DNA from: Cochliopodium minus | Taxonomy: Eukaryota; Discosea; Himatismenida; Cochliopodiidae | DNA length: 64,000 nt | NCBI GenBank assembly: GCA_024220525.1 | Contig: JAMYWO010000031.1 | Coordinates: 62,001-126,000, forward strand | Direction of reading: 5' to 3' | Shown: positions 11,034 to 25,084 of the stretch, piece by piece | How positions within the stretch are numbered: position 1 is the first letter of the stretch | Layout of the letters: each line of letters starts with the position of its first letter | Notes under the pieces: model-generated | The model's input: the letters and a program-made list of their open reading frames with translations, nothing else | Database searches by the model: none | What the model was told of the DNA's origin: nothing | Translations under genes and position numbers: made by a program

Positions 11034-14000
11034 ATGAAGAAAAATATCCAATTTTTCAAAAAGAGTAATGTCGGTGGAACAAGATTGATAGTGAGAGAAC
11101 ATTATTTGAGGGATGATATATCATGTGGATCGATGAAATGCCAAAAATGCAATCAATATACAAACAGCAAGAAGATATTATCCAACAAAGCAGAATCTTA
11201 TTTGATATTGGATACAAATATAGTCTTGCATCAGATGGATTTATTGTTGCATTCAAAGATAAAGGATGTGATAATTCTCCAAACAGTATTGGATGAAATT
11301 AAAGCGAGAAACTTTCATCTATACAACCAATTGAGAGATCTAATAGATCAAAAGGAAAGGAGATTCTATGTTTTTAGCAATGAATTCCACAGAGAAACAT
11401 ATACTGAGAGATTGAAAGGAGAAAATTCCAATGATAGAAATGATAGAGCGATAAGAGCATCTGGATTGTGGTATAAGGAACATTTGAAGGGGATGGTCGA
11501 AATAATTCTCCTCACAAACGATTTCACCAATAAATCGATCGCATTGGATAAGGATTTGAAGGCAGTATCAATAATGGAATTCATAAAGACCTATTCAGAT
11601 CCATCATTGTTTAATCTATTATCACAAAAAAATTTAAAAGAAGAAATAGATGAGAAAAAAATAATATTTGAGGAACACTATAATGAAAAAATAGTAAAAG
11701 AGAAAATAAGGGAGGGAGAATTATTGAAATGCAGATTGTATATAAATTCAGATAATGTCAACGAAGGAAAAGCAAATCACGAGGATTATAAACAAGGAAT
11801 CTTGGTGCAGGGAAAAGATCTGAATAGATGTCTTGATTCGGATATGGTGGCAATAGAAATGTTCACAGAAGATAAATGGTCGGTTCCTTTCTCTGAAATC
11901 ATCACAGATACAGGAAACGAATCAAACAATAACAATAAAATCGAAAACAAAAAGAGTGAAGAACCCAAATCTGAGAAGAGGCCTACAGGAAGAGTGGTGG
12001 CAGTGTTGCAGAGACAAGAGAAGAACTACTGTGGTACGATGATCAGCGAGGATAGACTAACAGAGAAGCAAAAGGAGGAGTTAAAGGAGGGAGAAGTTTT
12101 GATCATGCCAATAGAAGTTAGAGTTCCATTGGTCAAAATAAAGTACAACAACAAAAGCGAACTTGAAGAGAGGAGAATTATGGTTACAGTGGATCATTGG
12201 TCGAGAGATGCTGTCTATCCTACTGGACACTTTGTCAGATTTCTTAGTGGAAAGTTGCATGAGGCACTGACTGAGACAGAGACTATCGAGATACAGTATG
12301 GGGTGAGAAACCAGGCCTTCTCCAAACAAGTGTTGGAGTGTCTCCCTAGTTCGGGCGAGAACTGGAAGATAACAGAGGAGGACAGGAAGATGAGAAGAGA
12401 CTTGACCAAGGTGAACATCGTCTCTATTGATCCTCCTGGTTGTACAGATATAGACGACGCTTTGCATGCCATCAAACTCGAAAACGGAAATTTCCAGGTG
12501 GGTGTGCACATTGCTGATGTCTCTCATTTCGTAAAGGAGGGATCCCCTCTTGATTTGGAAGCTTCCAACAGAGGTGTCACTTGTTATCTCGTCAACAAAC
12601 GTATCGACATGTTGCCTTCTCTCCTCGGAACCAACTTGTGTTCTTTGAGGGAGAAGGTGGAGAGATTTGCGTTCAGTGTTGTTTGGACTTTGACACCTGA
12701 GGCCGAGATAGTGGATGTCGAGTTTTTCAAGTCGATCATTTTGTCCAAGAGAGCCTTCACTTACAAAGAAGCACAAGCTCAAATCAACAATCCTTCGATG
12801 AACGATCCCATCACCATTTCTCTCAGAATTCTCAACGACCTCTCCAAAATTCTAAAGAAAAGAAGAATGGACAGTGGTGCTCTCACCCTTTCCTCTCCTG
12901 CCGTCAGATTCAAAACCAACAGAGACAGAAAATGGGAGTTGGAGCGCCAAAAAGAGAATGAGGGACAAGTTGTCGATAAAAAAGAAGAGGAAGAGGAAGA
13001 GCAACAAGTCAACGAACCTCAAAAAGAAGATCCCATCGAAATGGAGCTTTATGAAACAACCGACACCAACTCCCTTGTTGAAGAGTTCATGTTGTTGGCC
13101 AACGTTACCGTCGCAAAGAAAATCTACACGGCCTACCCTTCCTCTGCGATCTTGAGAAGTCACATGGCCCCTTTGCCCCAAAGTTTCGACATGTTGCAAC
13201 GTTCCCTCAGCAAACTAGGCTTCGAACTCAAGTTCGAGACCTCGCTCGAGCTCCAACAAGCGCTCGATCAATGTATCCATCCTCACCAGCCATACTTCAA
13301 CACATTGCTGCGTATTCTCACCACTCGTTGTATGTTACCCGCCAAATACTTTTCATCTGGTTCAAAAATATTCGAGCAATTCAACCATTTCGGTCTCGCT
13401 GCGGACATTTACACCCATTTCACTTCTCCCATTCGTCGTTACGCTGATGTCATTGTTCACAGACAGTTGGCTTCTTGTATCAATGCTGCTCCTCCTCCTA
13501 ACATCGAGTCTCGTGACGTGCAGAGAATCTGTAACGTGATCAACCATAGACACAGGATGGCTCAGATGGCTGGCAGAAGTTCTGTTTCTCTTTACACTTT
13601 GTATTTTTTCCAAAAGAAGCAAATCCAACAAGAGGCTTATGTCACCAAGGTCGGTTCCAACGGTTTCTCTGTTCTTGTACCCAATTACGGTTTTGAGACC
13701 ACTGTGTTGCTTCCTACTGATTCTCAAAACAATCTTGACTATGAGGGTGAAACCAACACCCTTTATTACTCGCATCCTTTTTCCAAAGAAAAAATCTCCT
13801 TTTCCGTTTTCGATAAAGTGATTGTTTCCATCTCTGTTGATGACTCTCAGCCTATTCGTCGTAAACTTTTGGTGCAATTCATTTCAAAGGTCGAGGTTCC
13901 TCCTTTTAGTTTTAAAGATTTTGAAAGACCTTTGGTTGTTACTAAACCTACTCCAAAGACAATGACCACCCTTCCACAAAATAATACCGATATCGAGAAC

Positions 14001-14129
14001 AATCAAACTCTCTCTTCCAATGATTTGCCCAAGAATCTCACTCCTACCAAAAACAAAAAGAGAAAGAAAAACAACAACAATAACAAAGCCAAAAAGAAAA
14101 ATAAATCAAAAACCCCTCAAAATAAATAA
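11034..14129 (+). CDS. DIS3: DIS3/Rrp44, exosome 3'-5' exoribonuclease and endonuclease
   Basis: A single exon of 1031 codons (yeast 1001, human 958). DIS3 is the catalytic subunit of the RNA exosome. The N-terminal CR3 cysteines are C31, C36 and C39. The PIN endonuclease domain follows, with ILDTN (D60), the LDEIKAR region and NDRNDRAIR, so endonuclease residues appear kept. Two cold-shock domains and the RNB domain come next, with the catalytic loop DPPGCTDIDDALH intact, followed by GVHIADVSHFV, HFTSPIRRYADV and a C-terminal S1 region. The last ~60 residues are lysine/asparagine-rich and look like a nuclear localisation tail. The absence of introns in a 3.1 kb gene is unusual here. It diverges from the carrier gene and is convergent with SELO, leaving only ~65 bp between stops. 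Confidence 0.97.
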   Translation: MKKNIQFFKKSNVGGTRLIVREHYLRDDISCGSMKCQKCNQYTNSKKILSNKAESYLILDTNIVLHQMDLLLHSKIKDVIILQTVLDEIKARNFHLYNQLRDLIDQKERRFYVFSNEFHRETYTERLKGENSNDRNDRAIRASGLWYKEHLKGMVEIILLTNDFTNKSIALDKDLKAVSIMEFIKTYSDPSLFNLLSQKNLKEEIDEKKIIFEEHYNEKIVKEKIREGELLKCRLYINSDNVNEGKANHEDYKQGILVQGKDLNRCLDSDMVAIEMFTEDKWSVPFSEIITDTGNESNNNNKIENKKSEEPKSEKRPTGRVVAVLQRQEKNYCGTMISEDRLTEKQKEELKEGEVLIMPIEVRVPLVKIKYNNKSELEERRIMVTVDHWSRDAVYPTGHFVRFLSGKLHEALTETETIEIQYGVRNQAFSKQVLECLPSSGENWKITEEDRKMRRDLTKVNIVSIDPPGCTDIDDALHAIKLENGNFQVGVHIADVSHFVKEGSPLDLEASNRGVTCYLVNKRIDMLPSLLGTNLCSLREKVERFAFSVVWTLTPEAEIVDVEFFKSIILSKRAFTYKEAQAQINNPSMNDPITISLRILNDLSKILKKRRMDSGALTLSSPAVRFKTNRDRKWELERQKENEGQVVDKKEEEEEEQQVNEPQKEDPIEMELYETTDTNSLVEEFMLLANVTVAKKIYTAYPSSAILRSHMAPLPQSFDMLQRSLSKLGFELKFETSLELQQALDQCIHPHQPYFNTLLRILTTRCMLPAKYFSSGSKIFEQFNHFGLAADIYTHFTSPIRRYADVIVHRQLASCINAAPPPNIESRDVQRICNVINHRHRMAQMAGRSSVSLYTLYFFQKKQIQQEAYVTKVGSNGFSVLVPNYGFETTVLLPTDSQNNLDYEGETNTLYYSHPFSKEKISFSVFDKVIVSISVDDSQPIRRKLLVQFISKVEVPPFSFKDFERPLVVTKPTPKTMTTLPQNNTDIENNQTLSSNDLPKNLTPTKNKKRKKNNNNNKAKKKNKSKTPQNK

Positions 14130-14194
14130 AATGAAAAAATTAAAATTATTTATTTCAAGATCTTTTGAATCTGTTTCTTAATTTGAATTTTTTT

Positions 14195-17785
<3,591 letters not shown>

Positions 17786-18136
17786 TCAAAATCAAATTAA
17801 AAGAGCTATTTTTTTTTATATTTTTATCATCATGCAACAAAAATGTCAAATTTTGAAAGATCATCATGAATTCATGATTGCCAAATTCTCAATCAGAAAA
17901 TGATTTCTCTCGTTAAAATTTAGTATAATAAAAACTTTCCTTATTTACAATAAGTGAGAAAAGACTTGCACAGAATTTTTCTATTGCAAGAATAACCAGT
18001 ATCTGAATGTTGACATAAGAAAGTGAAAAAATTATTGATCGTTTTGAAAATTACAAAACTTTTAATTTTACAAGAAATTTATTGGGTCCATGCAAACTTT
18101 TTTTAAACAAAATATATTAAATGTAACTTCTTCCAA
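17786..18136. promoter_or_regulatory. SELO upstream region with a 16-bp perfect palindrome
   Basis: About 350 bp between the SELO start and the 3' end of the F-box gene (both minus strand). At 17863-17878 lies ATCATGAATTCATGAT, a perfect palindrome about 80 bp upstream of the SELO ATG. It could be a transcription-factor site or chance. No gene is seen here. Confidence 0.35.
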
Positions 18137-20017
18137 TCAATGCCTCATGCAAGACCACAAGAGCAAATAAGAAAGAGACTTAACAAGAGGGGTGCTGACA
18201 TGGTAGGGGTAAGGAGAGATGATGAACTTTAGTATTTTGACGAACCCCACCAATCCCTCGTTGTACACCAGGGACCTAGAGAAACAGAAGCTTCCAAAAA
18301 AGAATATGATCACTATTAAAAAAAATAATATCAAAAAAACAAAAAAAAAAAAAAAGTTTTATTTACTTCCAAGAACCAACCAATTTACCAGTGACAACAT
18401 GAGCAACAGAAAATAAGGGAAAGTCAATACAATTTTCTTAAAGGTGCTACGATTGCTCTGGTACAAGATTCTGTAGGTAGTGTACACGGAAAAAGGCCAA
18501 CTTGCAAACAAACAAAAAATATAGGCTAATGGAAGCCATAACATTCTTGTTAAATTAAATTTAAAAAAATCAAAAAAGAAAAATGTTTAAATAAAAATTA
18601 CCCAAATAAAGTTCCAAAACAAACAGAAAAAGAAAAACAAACCCTTCTACATTGAGTCCTAGTTTTTTTTTGAAATAAAAAAGGTTTTAAATATTTAGAA
18701 TAAATTCCAAAATGAATGTTTCTCTTTTTTTTTTTGTACTTGGGAAGTTCTTTCAATATACTGATTTTCTTGTGATTACGCTCTTCCTTGGCCAACCTCT
18801 TTGGAACCAACTTTTTGTGCTTCTCAATTGAGTCTTGTATTATAAAAGTGAAAGAATTGATAAGATTGTGAGGCTCCCAGTTAGTCTCTATTACTTTGTC
18901 CACTTTTAAAAGTAGTTTCTTCTTAGATTCTTCCTCTACATCTATTTCAAATATGTTCCAGTTGGACAATAAATTTTCTTGGAGAATTTCATTTTCATTA
19001 TCGTTTCCGTTATCCATTTTGATTTGTTCGAAGTCCAGATCTCTGAACTCTTCTTCGTTTTCTAACGTGAAAGACTTTAGATTCTCTTCATAGTTTTCTA
19101 CGTTCATCTCTGCATACTTGTCTTCTACACAAAGGAGATATTTTGGCAATCCCTCGTGTCTTTGCGCCTTTAAAAAAAATGTTTTTAAAAATCAAACAAA
19201 TTTGTTCAAAAATATGTTACGCTGTCGATAACAACACTATTGTCATCTGTGGAATCTTTTAACAAAACAATGGAGAAATATGGGTAATACAAATACCCAT
19301 TCACATGGGATAGCTTCACTCCAAGAGAGGTGAAATAAATGTGTATGGTGAATCTACAAAAAAAAAAATTAAAAGTAAACATTAATTTGTGGAAGTTTTT
19401 TTTTTACTCTTTCATTTTGTACAATGCCTTAAATTTTATCCCTTTATCAGTTTTCACAGATCCCATTGGAAAGATTTTTCCATTCATCAACATTTCTTTG
19501 AATTTGTCTTGATTGGTTTACATTTTGTGAAAAACATTTTAGCCATTATTGAATGAAAAATTTCAGATATATGGTGATTTATAAATATATTTAAAGGTTT
19601 GAGTTAAATATTTGAGTGATTATAATTTATGAGATATAATTTACCCATCAAAACTTCGTTTGCATTTGCATTTTGTATGTTTATATATATGTCTTGTGAA
19701 TCGAGATTATCCAATGTATCTCCTTGTACAGAATAAATAGTTTTGAAGAGATCCATAATCTTTCCCTCTTCTATCTCCTTCACATTTATCCTATCTATCA
19801 AAAGCAAATGTCTCAATTCCTTATGAAGGAAGCCCGATGCGAGATGCAGCCTCCATAGCTCATCCCTCTTGAATAGAGACATCCATTTTTTATTCACCTT
19901 GGCTGCTGCCGATAGATCCTTCATCTTCAAAAAGGAAAAGATATATATCAATACCACATTGGGTAAACAATCTATATATGATAGATCATGCTCGATATCT
20001 ATTTCGTTGTTTTTCAT
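18137..20017 (-). CDS. F-box protein with C-terminal membrane segments
   Basis: Exons 19645..20017, 19408..19507, 19221..19353, 18602..19167, 18367..18545 and 18137..18312 sum to 509 codons in one frame. An F-box lies at residues ~15-60 (LPNVVLIYIFSFLKMKDL, then NKKWMSLFKRDELWRLHL). F-boxes bind Skp1 in SCF ubiquitin ligases. A middle region of beta-like and acidic character follows, then a basic stretch (ELPKYKKKKRN), then several hydrophobic helices (for example LWLPLAYIFCLFASWPF). The protein would therefore be a membrane-anchored F-box protein. The joint between the F-box exon and the next uses a weak acceptor (CAATCAAG) with phase conserved. If that joint is wrong there are two genes, although the downstream part has only a poor start of its own. 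I do not recognise the C-terminal family. Confidence 0.65.
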
Positions 20018-20240
20018 ATAACCAAAAAGATAATTGTTTAACTGTTATTTGAATTGAAATGTTTGAGATTTTATTCCTTTATCGATTTTCAACCCCTTTT
20101 TTTTTTTAATTGTCTTTTTTCAAATAAAAATTTGTCTTCAATTAAAAAATGTTCCATGGAAAAATCAATGAGAATAATAAAAAAAAAAGATTTATTATAA
20201 AATAAAAAATAAAAATAAAATAAAAAAAATCAAGGAGAAG

Positions 20241-21241
20241 ATGTAAACAAATATATAATCAAAAAAAAAATACTCTTTATAAATATATATATATATATAT
20301 TTTTTTTAAATCAATATGAATCAAATATATTTTTATTTATAATTTAAAAATTAGGACTACCAATACAAGCTTTACCAGCAATGATCAAGTTAATAAACAA
20401 CTTAAACACATGTGTAACTTTATCATTAGAGAGGCTAATGAAAAGGCAAGTGAGATCTTGCACAGAGCAAAAGAACAATTTACCAAAGAAAAAATCGATA
20501 GTATCAGAGAGGCAACCAAACATATTGAAAGAGAATTTGAAAAGAAAAAAGAAGCTATTTCAAGAAAAAAGAAAATGTAACACTCAAAAAAAAAAATTTT
20601 TATTTGGAAAGATATAAAAATTTTATACTCCAATAAAAAATATAATTTGATATTAATATCTATCATTTAACGATAAAAAAATAACATATTGAATCCTTTA
20701 AAAAAAATTTCCATTTTGATTGTTTTTCCAAAAAAATAGTTCTTACTCCCATGCTTTGAATGCATCCCGTCTCGAAATTCTCAAAGAAAAAGAAAAAATT
20801 ATTGAAGATATTATGAAAGATGCAACCGAAAAATTAGCACAAATTGGAACTCCTAAAGATCCATCATACAAAACCCTCCTCCAATCTCTCCTCACTCAAG
20901 CATTTTTGACCCTCAGTGAACCTCAAGTAGAAGTACGTGTTCGTCAAGTAGATCTCGAGATAGTTGAACAAATCTTGCAAGATTCCATCGAAGAATATAA
21001 AAAAAGATCTTCAAAGGAATTAGATGCTAAAATTGATAAGAAACACTTTCTTCTTCCTCCTAAATCTGAACAAGATCCTAATAACTATTGCTCTGGTGGT
21101 CTCATCGTTGTTGGTTATCAAGGAAGAATTAAATGTGATAATACCCTCGACCAAAGACTTCTTCTCGCTTATGAAGGTTTGCTTCCTGAGATCAGAATCT
21201 CTCTATTTGGAGCTTCTGAAACCAGAAAATACAAATATTAA
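20241..21241 (+). CDS. V-type ATPase subunit E
   Basis: Exons 20241..20242, 20355..20576 and 20740..21241 encode 241 aa (human 226). Subunit E forms the peripheral stalk, with subunit G, of the proton-pumping vacuolar ATPase. The N-terminal half is one long charged coiled coil (ANEKASEIL, KEQFTKEKI). It is followed by the family's YSHALNASRLEIL motif and the C-terminal globular part with GGLIVVGYQGRIKCDNTLDQRL. No ATG precedes the conserved N-terminus within the 222-nt exon in a suitable position. An AT/GTAAAC donor at 20242 joined to the acceptor ending at 20354 makes ATG from AT plus G, giving M-T-T-N. I therefore place the start across that intron. Confidence 0.9.
20243..20354 (+). other. 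Intron splitting the start codon of V-ATPase E
   Basis: A 112-bp intron (GTAAACAAA ... AAAAATTAG) lies between A-T and G of the proposed initiator codon. It is inferred from phase and from the lack of another usable ATG. Confidence 0.65.
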
Positions 21242-21431
21242 ATTATCTTTATATTATCCTTTAAATTATATCTTCTTTCTGCAAATAACAAATAAATAAC
21301 TATTTGGAGTGATAATTTTTGATATAATATCAATTTCTATTGATCATTTAAAAGTTTATTGACCATTCTTTTGTACAATCATAAATAAATAAAGATTTTA
21401 GTGAGACATTGAGTATTATTATAGTATAGAA

Positions 21432-23433
21432 CTATAGTATAGAACATGAACTATTTTCTATCATAATTTCCACCACTTGATTTATCCACAATTCTTTGGT
21501 GCATTTTTTTTTAAGGAATTCGTGATTTTGAAGATCAAAGATGGTTGGTCGGGTATGATAATCAAAGGTGACACATTTTTTGAGGAAATCTTTGATGTGT
21601 TCCGATAAATGTTGTTGAGAATTGATTTTCTCTAAATTTATTCCATTTGTGACAATTAAATAGAGGGCTTTTGTTCTGGATACTTCGGAATAAGGAGGAT
21701 TCTTCTCTATCATTTCGATGGTCATGATACCCAAACTCCATACATCAACCCTATCATCATATTCTTCTCCGTTGATGATTTCTGGAGCCATCCAATATGG
21801 AGTTCCAAGTGTTGTTTGCCTCCTTTGCTTTCTGATTTATTTCTGTAAAAAAAAACTAAAAAGCAATATTAAAAAAAACTTACTCAACATGCAATTGCAC
21901 AGCCAGACCGAAATCAGCCAATTTAATTTCCCCATTCAAACCAAGAAGGATCTAGATTAAAATTTATTTAGAAATTTACTTTTTATTTTTTTGGAATTCT
22001 TTTTTACATTGTCACTTTTAATGTCACGATGAATCCGATTGTGGGCATGCAAAAAAGAAAGAGCCTTGATGGTCTCATTGCAAACATAAGCCATCTCATC
22101 CTCATGAAGCTGCAAGTTGTAAAGAACCTCCGTCAAAGCGCCCCCCTCTAAAAGCTCCAAAACAACCCACACCTCAGTGTTCTTAATGTAAGAGCCCAAA
22201 ATGGGGACGATGTTGGGATGTGAGCTTTTCTGCTGCAAAAATAACTCGGATTCGAGGTGAGGCTTGTCTTTGGGAGATATCTCCATTCTTTTGATTGCCA
22301 CTTTCTCTTTGGTGTTTTTGTTGACTGCCATGAAGACGGTGCCGAAGGAACCTTTGCCGATTTTTTTGAGTTTCTCGAAGAGGAGTGTGGGATCTTCTTT
22401 GTTGCACATGGATTCTGTAAGTTGAAAAAAATGTAATGTTTTTAAAATTCTTTTGGAACACTTTTTAAAAAACTTTAAAACTGACAAAATGAAAAATTTT
22501 TAATGGATTTTGAATATTTTTAAAGATTAATTTGCAAAAAGTTTTTGAAACAAAATTTATTTATTTTTTACCTAAATTAGGATGTTTCTCTTGTCTCCTC
22601 ATCGTCAATTTTCGATCAAACTGAACATCCAAATCGTCCTCGGTGTCCTCAAACTTCATGACGTTGATAATCTTGGTAGAGTTTCTGGTAAGTTCCTCCT
22701 TCTGCACGTCTATCCCCTCTATCTTCAGCTCCCATTCTTTCGGAATTCCTGTTAATTTTCCCGATTCTCCGTCAAAACCAATGTGCATTTTGTGGATCAT
22801 GTTGCCTGATTTGCCGATGCAGTTTTGCATATTGATTTTTAGTTTTTCCATCCACGCTTCCATCTCTTCTTGATCCTTCGCGTTCAGAAAGTAGATCACT
22901 GAGATTCCCATTATCCCAAAGCAGTATTTTTGTGTTGGGAATTCTTCTATTTTCTTCACTGTTGCTCCAAATAAAGATATCACTTTTATCGGTCTTGTAT
23001 CCTTTATATTTTTTTGAATTTTTTTTTATTATAATTTTTATTATCAAATCAATGATATAAATTTAAATTATATTGAGTAACTCTTTTGTTTCATTTTTTT
23101 TTTTTTGATAACTACTGTTTTATTCCTGAAATACGCCAGTTGATCTTAAGATTTTTCAAAAAAATTGATTAATTGTTAAACTAAGCTTTTTTCTATACTC
23201 ACCATTCTTTAAAACAAACCATCTCTTCTTCCAATTCTTCCTTATATGTCCTTTTTATTCAAATTTTTAATTACTTTATATTTCCTATACTCTATCTCCC
23301 TACCCTTTTAACAAAATAATCGAAATATAAGGAAAAGGATAAAATTTGATTTTTGATTTACTTGTTTCATTAATTCTCCTGCATATTCAAAATCTATCCA
23401 ATCTTCAATAACAAAATTTTCATTGGAAATCAT
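21432..23433 (-). CDS. PAK kinase 1, Cla4-type (PH-CRIB-STE20 kinase)
   Basis: Exons 23362..23433, 23304 (single base, see findings), 23203..23250, 23116..23144, 22572..23001, 22008..22414, 21884..21951 and 21432..21831 give 484 aa. The order is a PH domain ([18 protein letters not shown], then the AWMEKLK end helix), a CRIB motif ([13 protein letters not shown]) binding Rac/Cdc42-GTP, and a kinase domain. The kinase has [25 protein letters not shown] and GTPYWMAPE, so it should be active. This is the architecture of yeast Cla4, linking Rho GTPases and phosphoinositides to actin and cytokinesis. All exon joints are in phase only if one G lies between exon 1 and the GHIRKNW exon. It diverges from ARPC1, another actin regulator, across 232 bp. 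Confidence 0.87.
23304..23304 (-). other. Candidate single-nucleotide exon
   Basis: On the minus strand TTTTGTTAAAAG-G-GTAGGGAG places an acceptor and a donor around one G. It separates introns of 57 nt (23305..23361) and 53 nt (23251..23303), both typical sizes here. Inclusion restores MKQ-GHIRKNW, which matches [10 protein letters not shown] in PAK kinase 2. A one-base sequencing loss would explain the data equally well. Confidence 0.4.
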
Positions 23434-23665
23434 TGATTAAATTTTTTTTGATTAATTAATTTAAATCAAAGGTTCATTTTTCTTGAAATCTATCCATTTT
23501 ATTTTTATTTTGCTTTATGATCTTCAAGAATATTTGTTATCTATTTGAAGAGATGTTCTTTTCAACATCTTTTTGGTTGAATAATTAAACAGAGAAAAAA
23601 AATTAATACTTTCAAAAAAATATAAATAAAATTTATAAAAAAAAAAAATCTTATTCTTTTAACCA

Positions 23666-24976
23666 ATGAGTACTGAAATTTATAGATTTGCTGAAACAAT
23701 TAGTTGCCATGCATGGAATGCAGATAAATCAAGTAAAATAAAAAATTTATATTCAAAAAATTTTATATATATTTTTTTTTTTTACTTTCAAATAGAAATT
23801 GCACTCTGCCCAAATGATAACACCATCCTCATCTATTCCAAAAAGGGAAATGATTGGGAATTGGAACATACTCTTGATGAAGTAAAAATATATATTCATG
23901 ATATTATCATAAATTTTGAAATAAAATAATATAAAAATTTCTATTTCTAGCATACCCAAATTGTTACTGGGCTCGATTGGGGAAAAAAGCATAATCGTCT
24001 CTTATCTTGCTCCCAAGACAGAAATGCTTATGTATGGACTTTAGAAAATAATAAATGGAAGCCAACACTCGTAATTCTTCGTCTCAATCGTTGTGCAACC
24101 AATGTTGTATGGTCTCCAAATGGTAAAAATTAATAAACATTAAACTTTAAGAAAAATTTTTTTCTTCCTGTATATATTAAACTAAAATTTATATATATTT
24201 GTAAATCACTCTCATTAAATTAAAAAAATTTATTACAAAAATATATAGAGGATAAATTTGCAGTAGGAACTGGTGCTAAAGTTGTATCCATCTGCTATTT
24301 CGAAGAATCTAACGATTGGTGGGTATCCAAACATATTAAAGAACACAGAAGTACAATCCTTTCTGTTAAATGGCATCCAAACAACGTTTTGGTAGCAACT
24401 GCTTCCTCTGATTATAAATGCCGTGTCATTTCTGCATGGACCAAGGGAGTTGACAAAAAGGGGGTCACTGCACCAGGAAGTTTGCCATCTGAAAATTTGG
24501 AAAAATTTGGAACTGTTCTTGCAGAATTTAACTGCAACTCATGGGTTAAGGATGTAGAATTTTCTCCTTCTGGAAATTTGGTTGCATTTGTTGGACAAGA
24601 TTCCTCTTTCTCTGTTGCAGATCTTACCACTGGAAAATTGGAGGTACTCAAACTTGATGTTCTCCCTCTCACCAGACTCATCTTCCCAACTGAAACCCAA
24701 GTAGTTGCAGTCGGTTATAACTGTGAACCTTACCTTTTTTCCAACACTGGGGGATGGAAAAAAGAAAAATCATTGGATGTTAAGACCACTGGTCAACAAA
24801 AGGGTGGAAATATTGCTTCCATGTGGAAAACCATGGATAACAAGGGTTCTTCTGGACCAATTGAGACCTCTCTTGATACTAAACATCAAAATACTATTTC
24901 TTGGATTGTTAAAACTGAACCTAAAAAATTCACCACAAGTGGTTTGGATGGAAATGTTGTATGGTGGACTTTTTAA
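23666..24976 (+). CDS. ARPC1, Arp2/3 complex WD-repeat subunit
   Basis: Exons 23666..23732, 23796..23881, 23951..24122 and 24249..24976 encode 350 aa, close to the usual ~370. ARPC1 (p41-Arc) is the seven-bladed propeller that holds Arp2/3 and binds nucleation-promoting factors, building branched actin. Recognisable blades include [63 protein letters not shown] and [18 protein letters not shown]. The ending is NTISWIV, then [11 protein letters not shown]. The start ATG (MSTEIYRF) directly precedes the first blade. Its promoter region is shared with PAK kinase 1. Confidence 0.95.
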
Positions 24977-25084
24977 TTTTGATCATCAATGAGAAAAGAA
25001 AAAAAATAATAAATTTTATATTTTAGCAACTATTGAATTATCTTAATATTTTTCTTTCCAATTTTAAAATAAAAATAAAAAAAA

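Noticed and set aside
12081-13877. Several 70-230 aa minus-strand frames opposite DIS3
   Set aside because: They lie wholly within the conserved DIS3 coding exon and have no start context or family similarity.
18137-19507. Assignment of the C-terminal part of the F-box gene to PIGQ/GPI1, CLPTM1 or TMEM183
   Set aside because: Hydrophobic pattern alone suggested these. No diagnostic motif could be matched, so it is left unnamed.
21432-23433. PAK kinase 1 as a pseudogene because of the apparent one-base shift
   Set aside because: All catalytic, PH and CRIB motifs are intact and all other joints are in phase. A one-base exon or assembly error explains the shift better.
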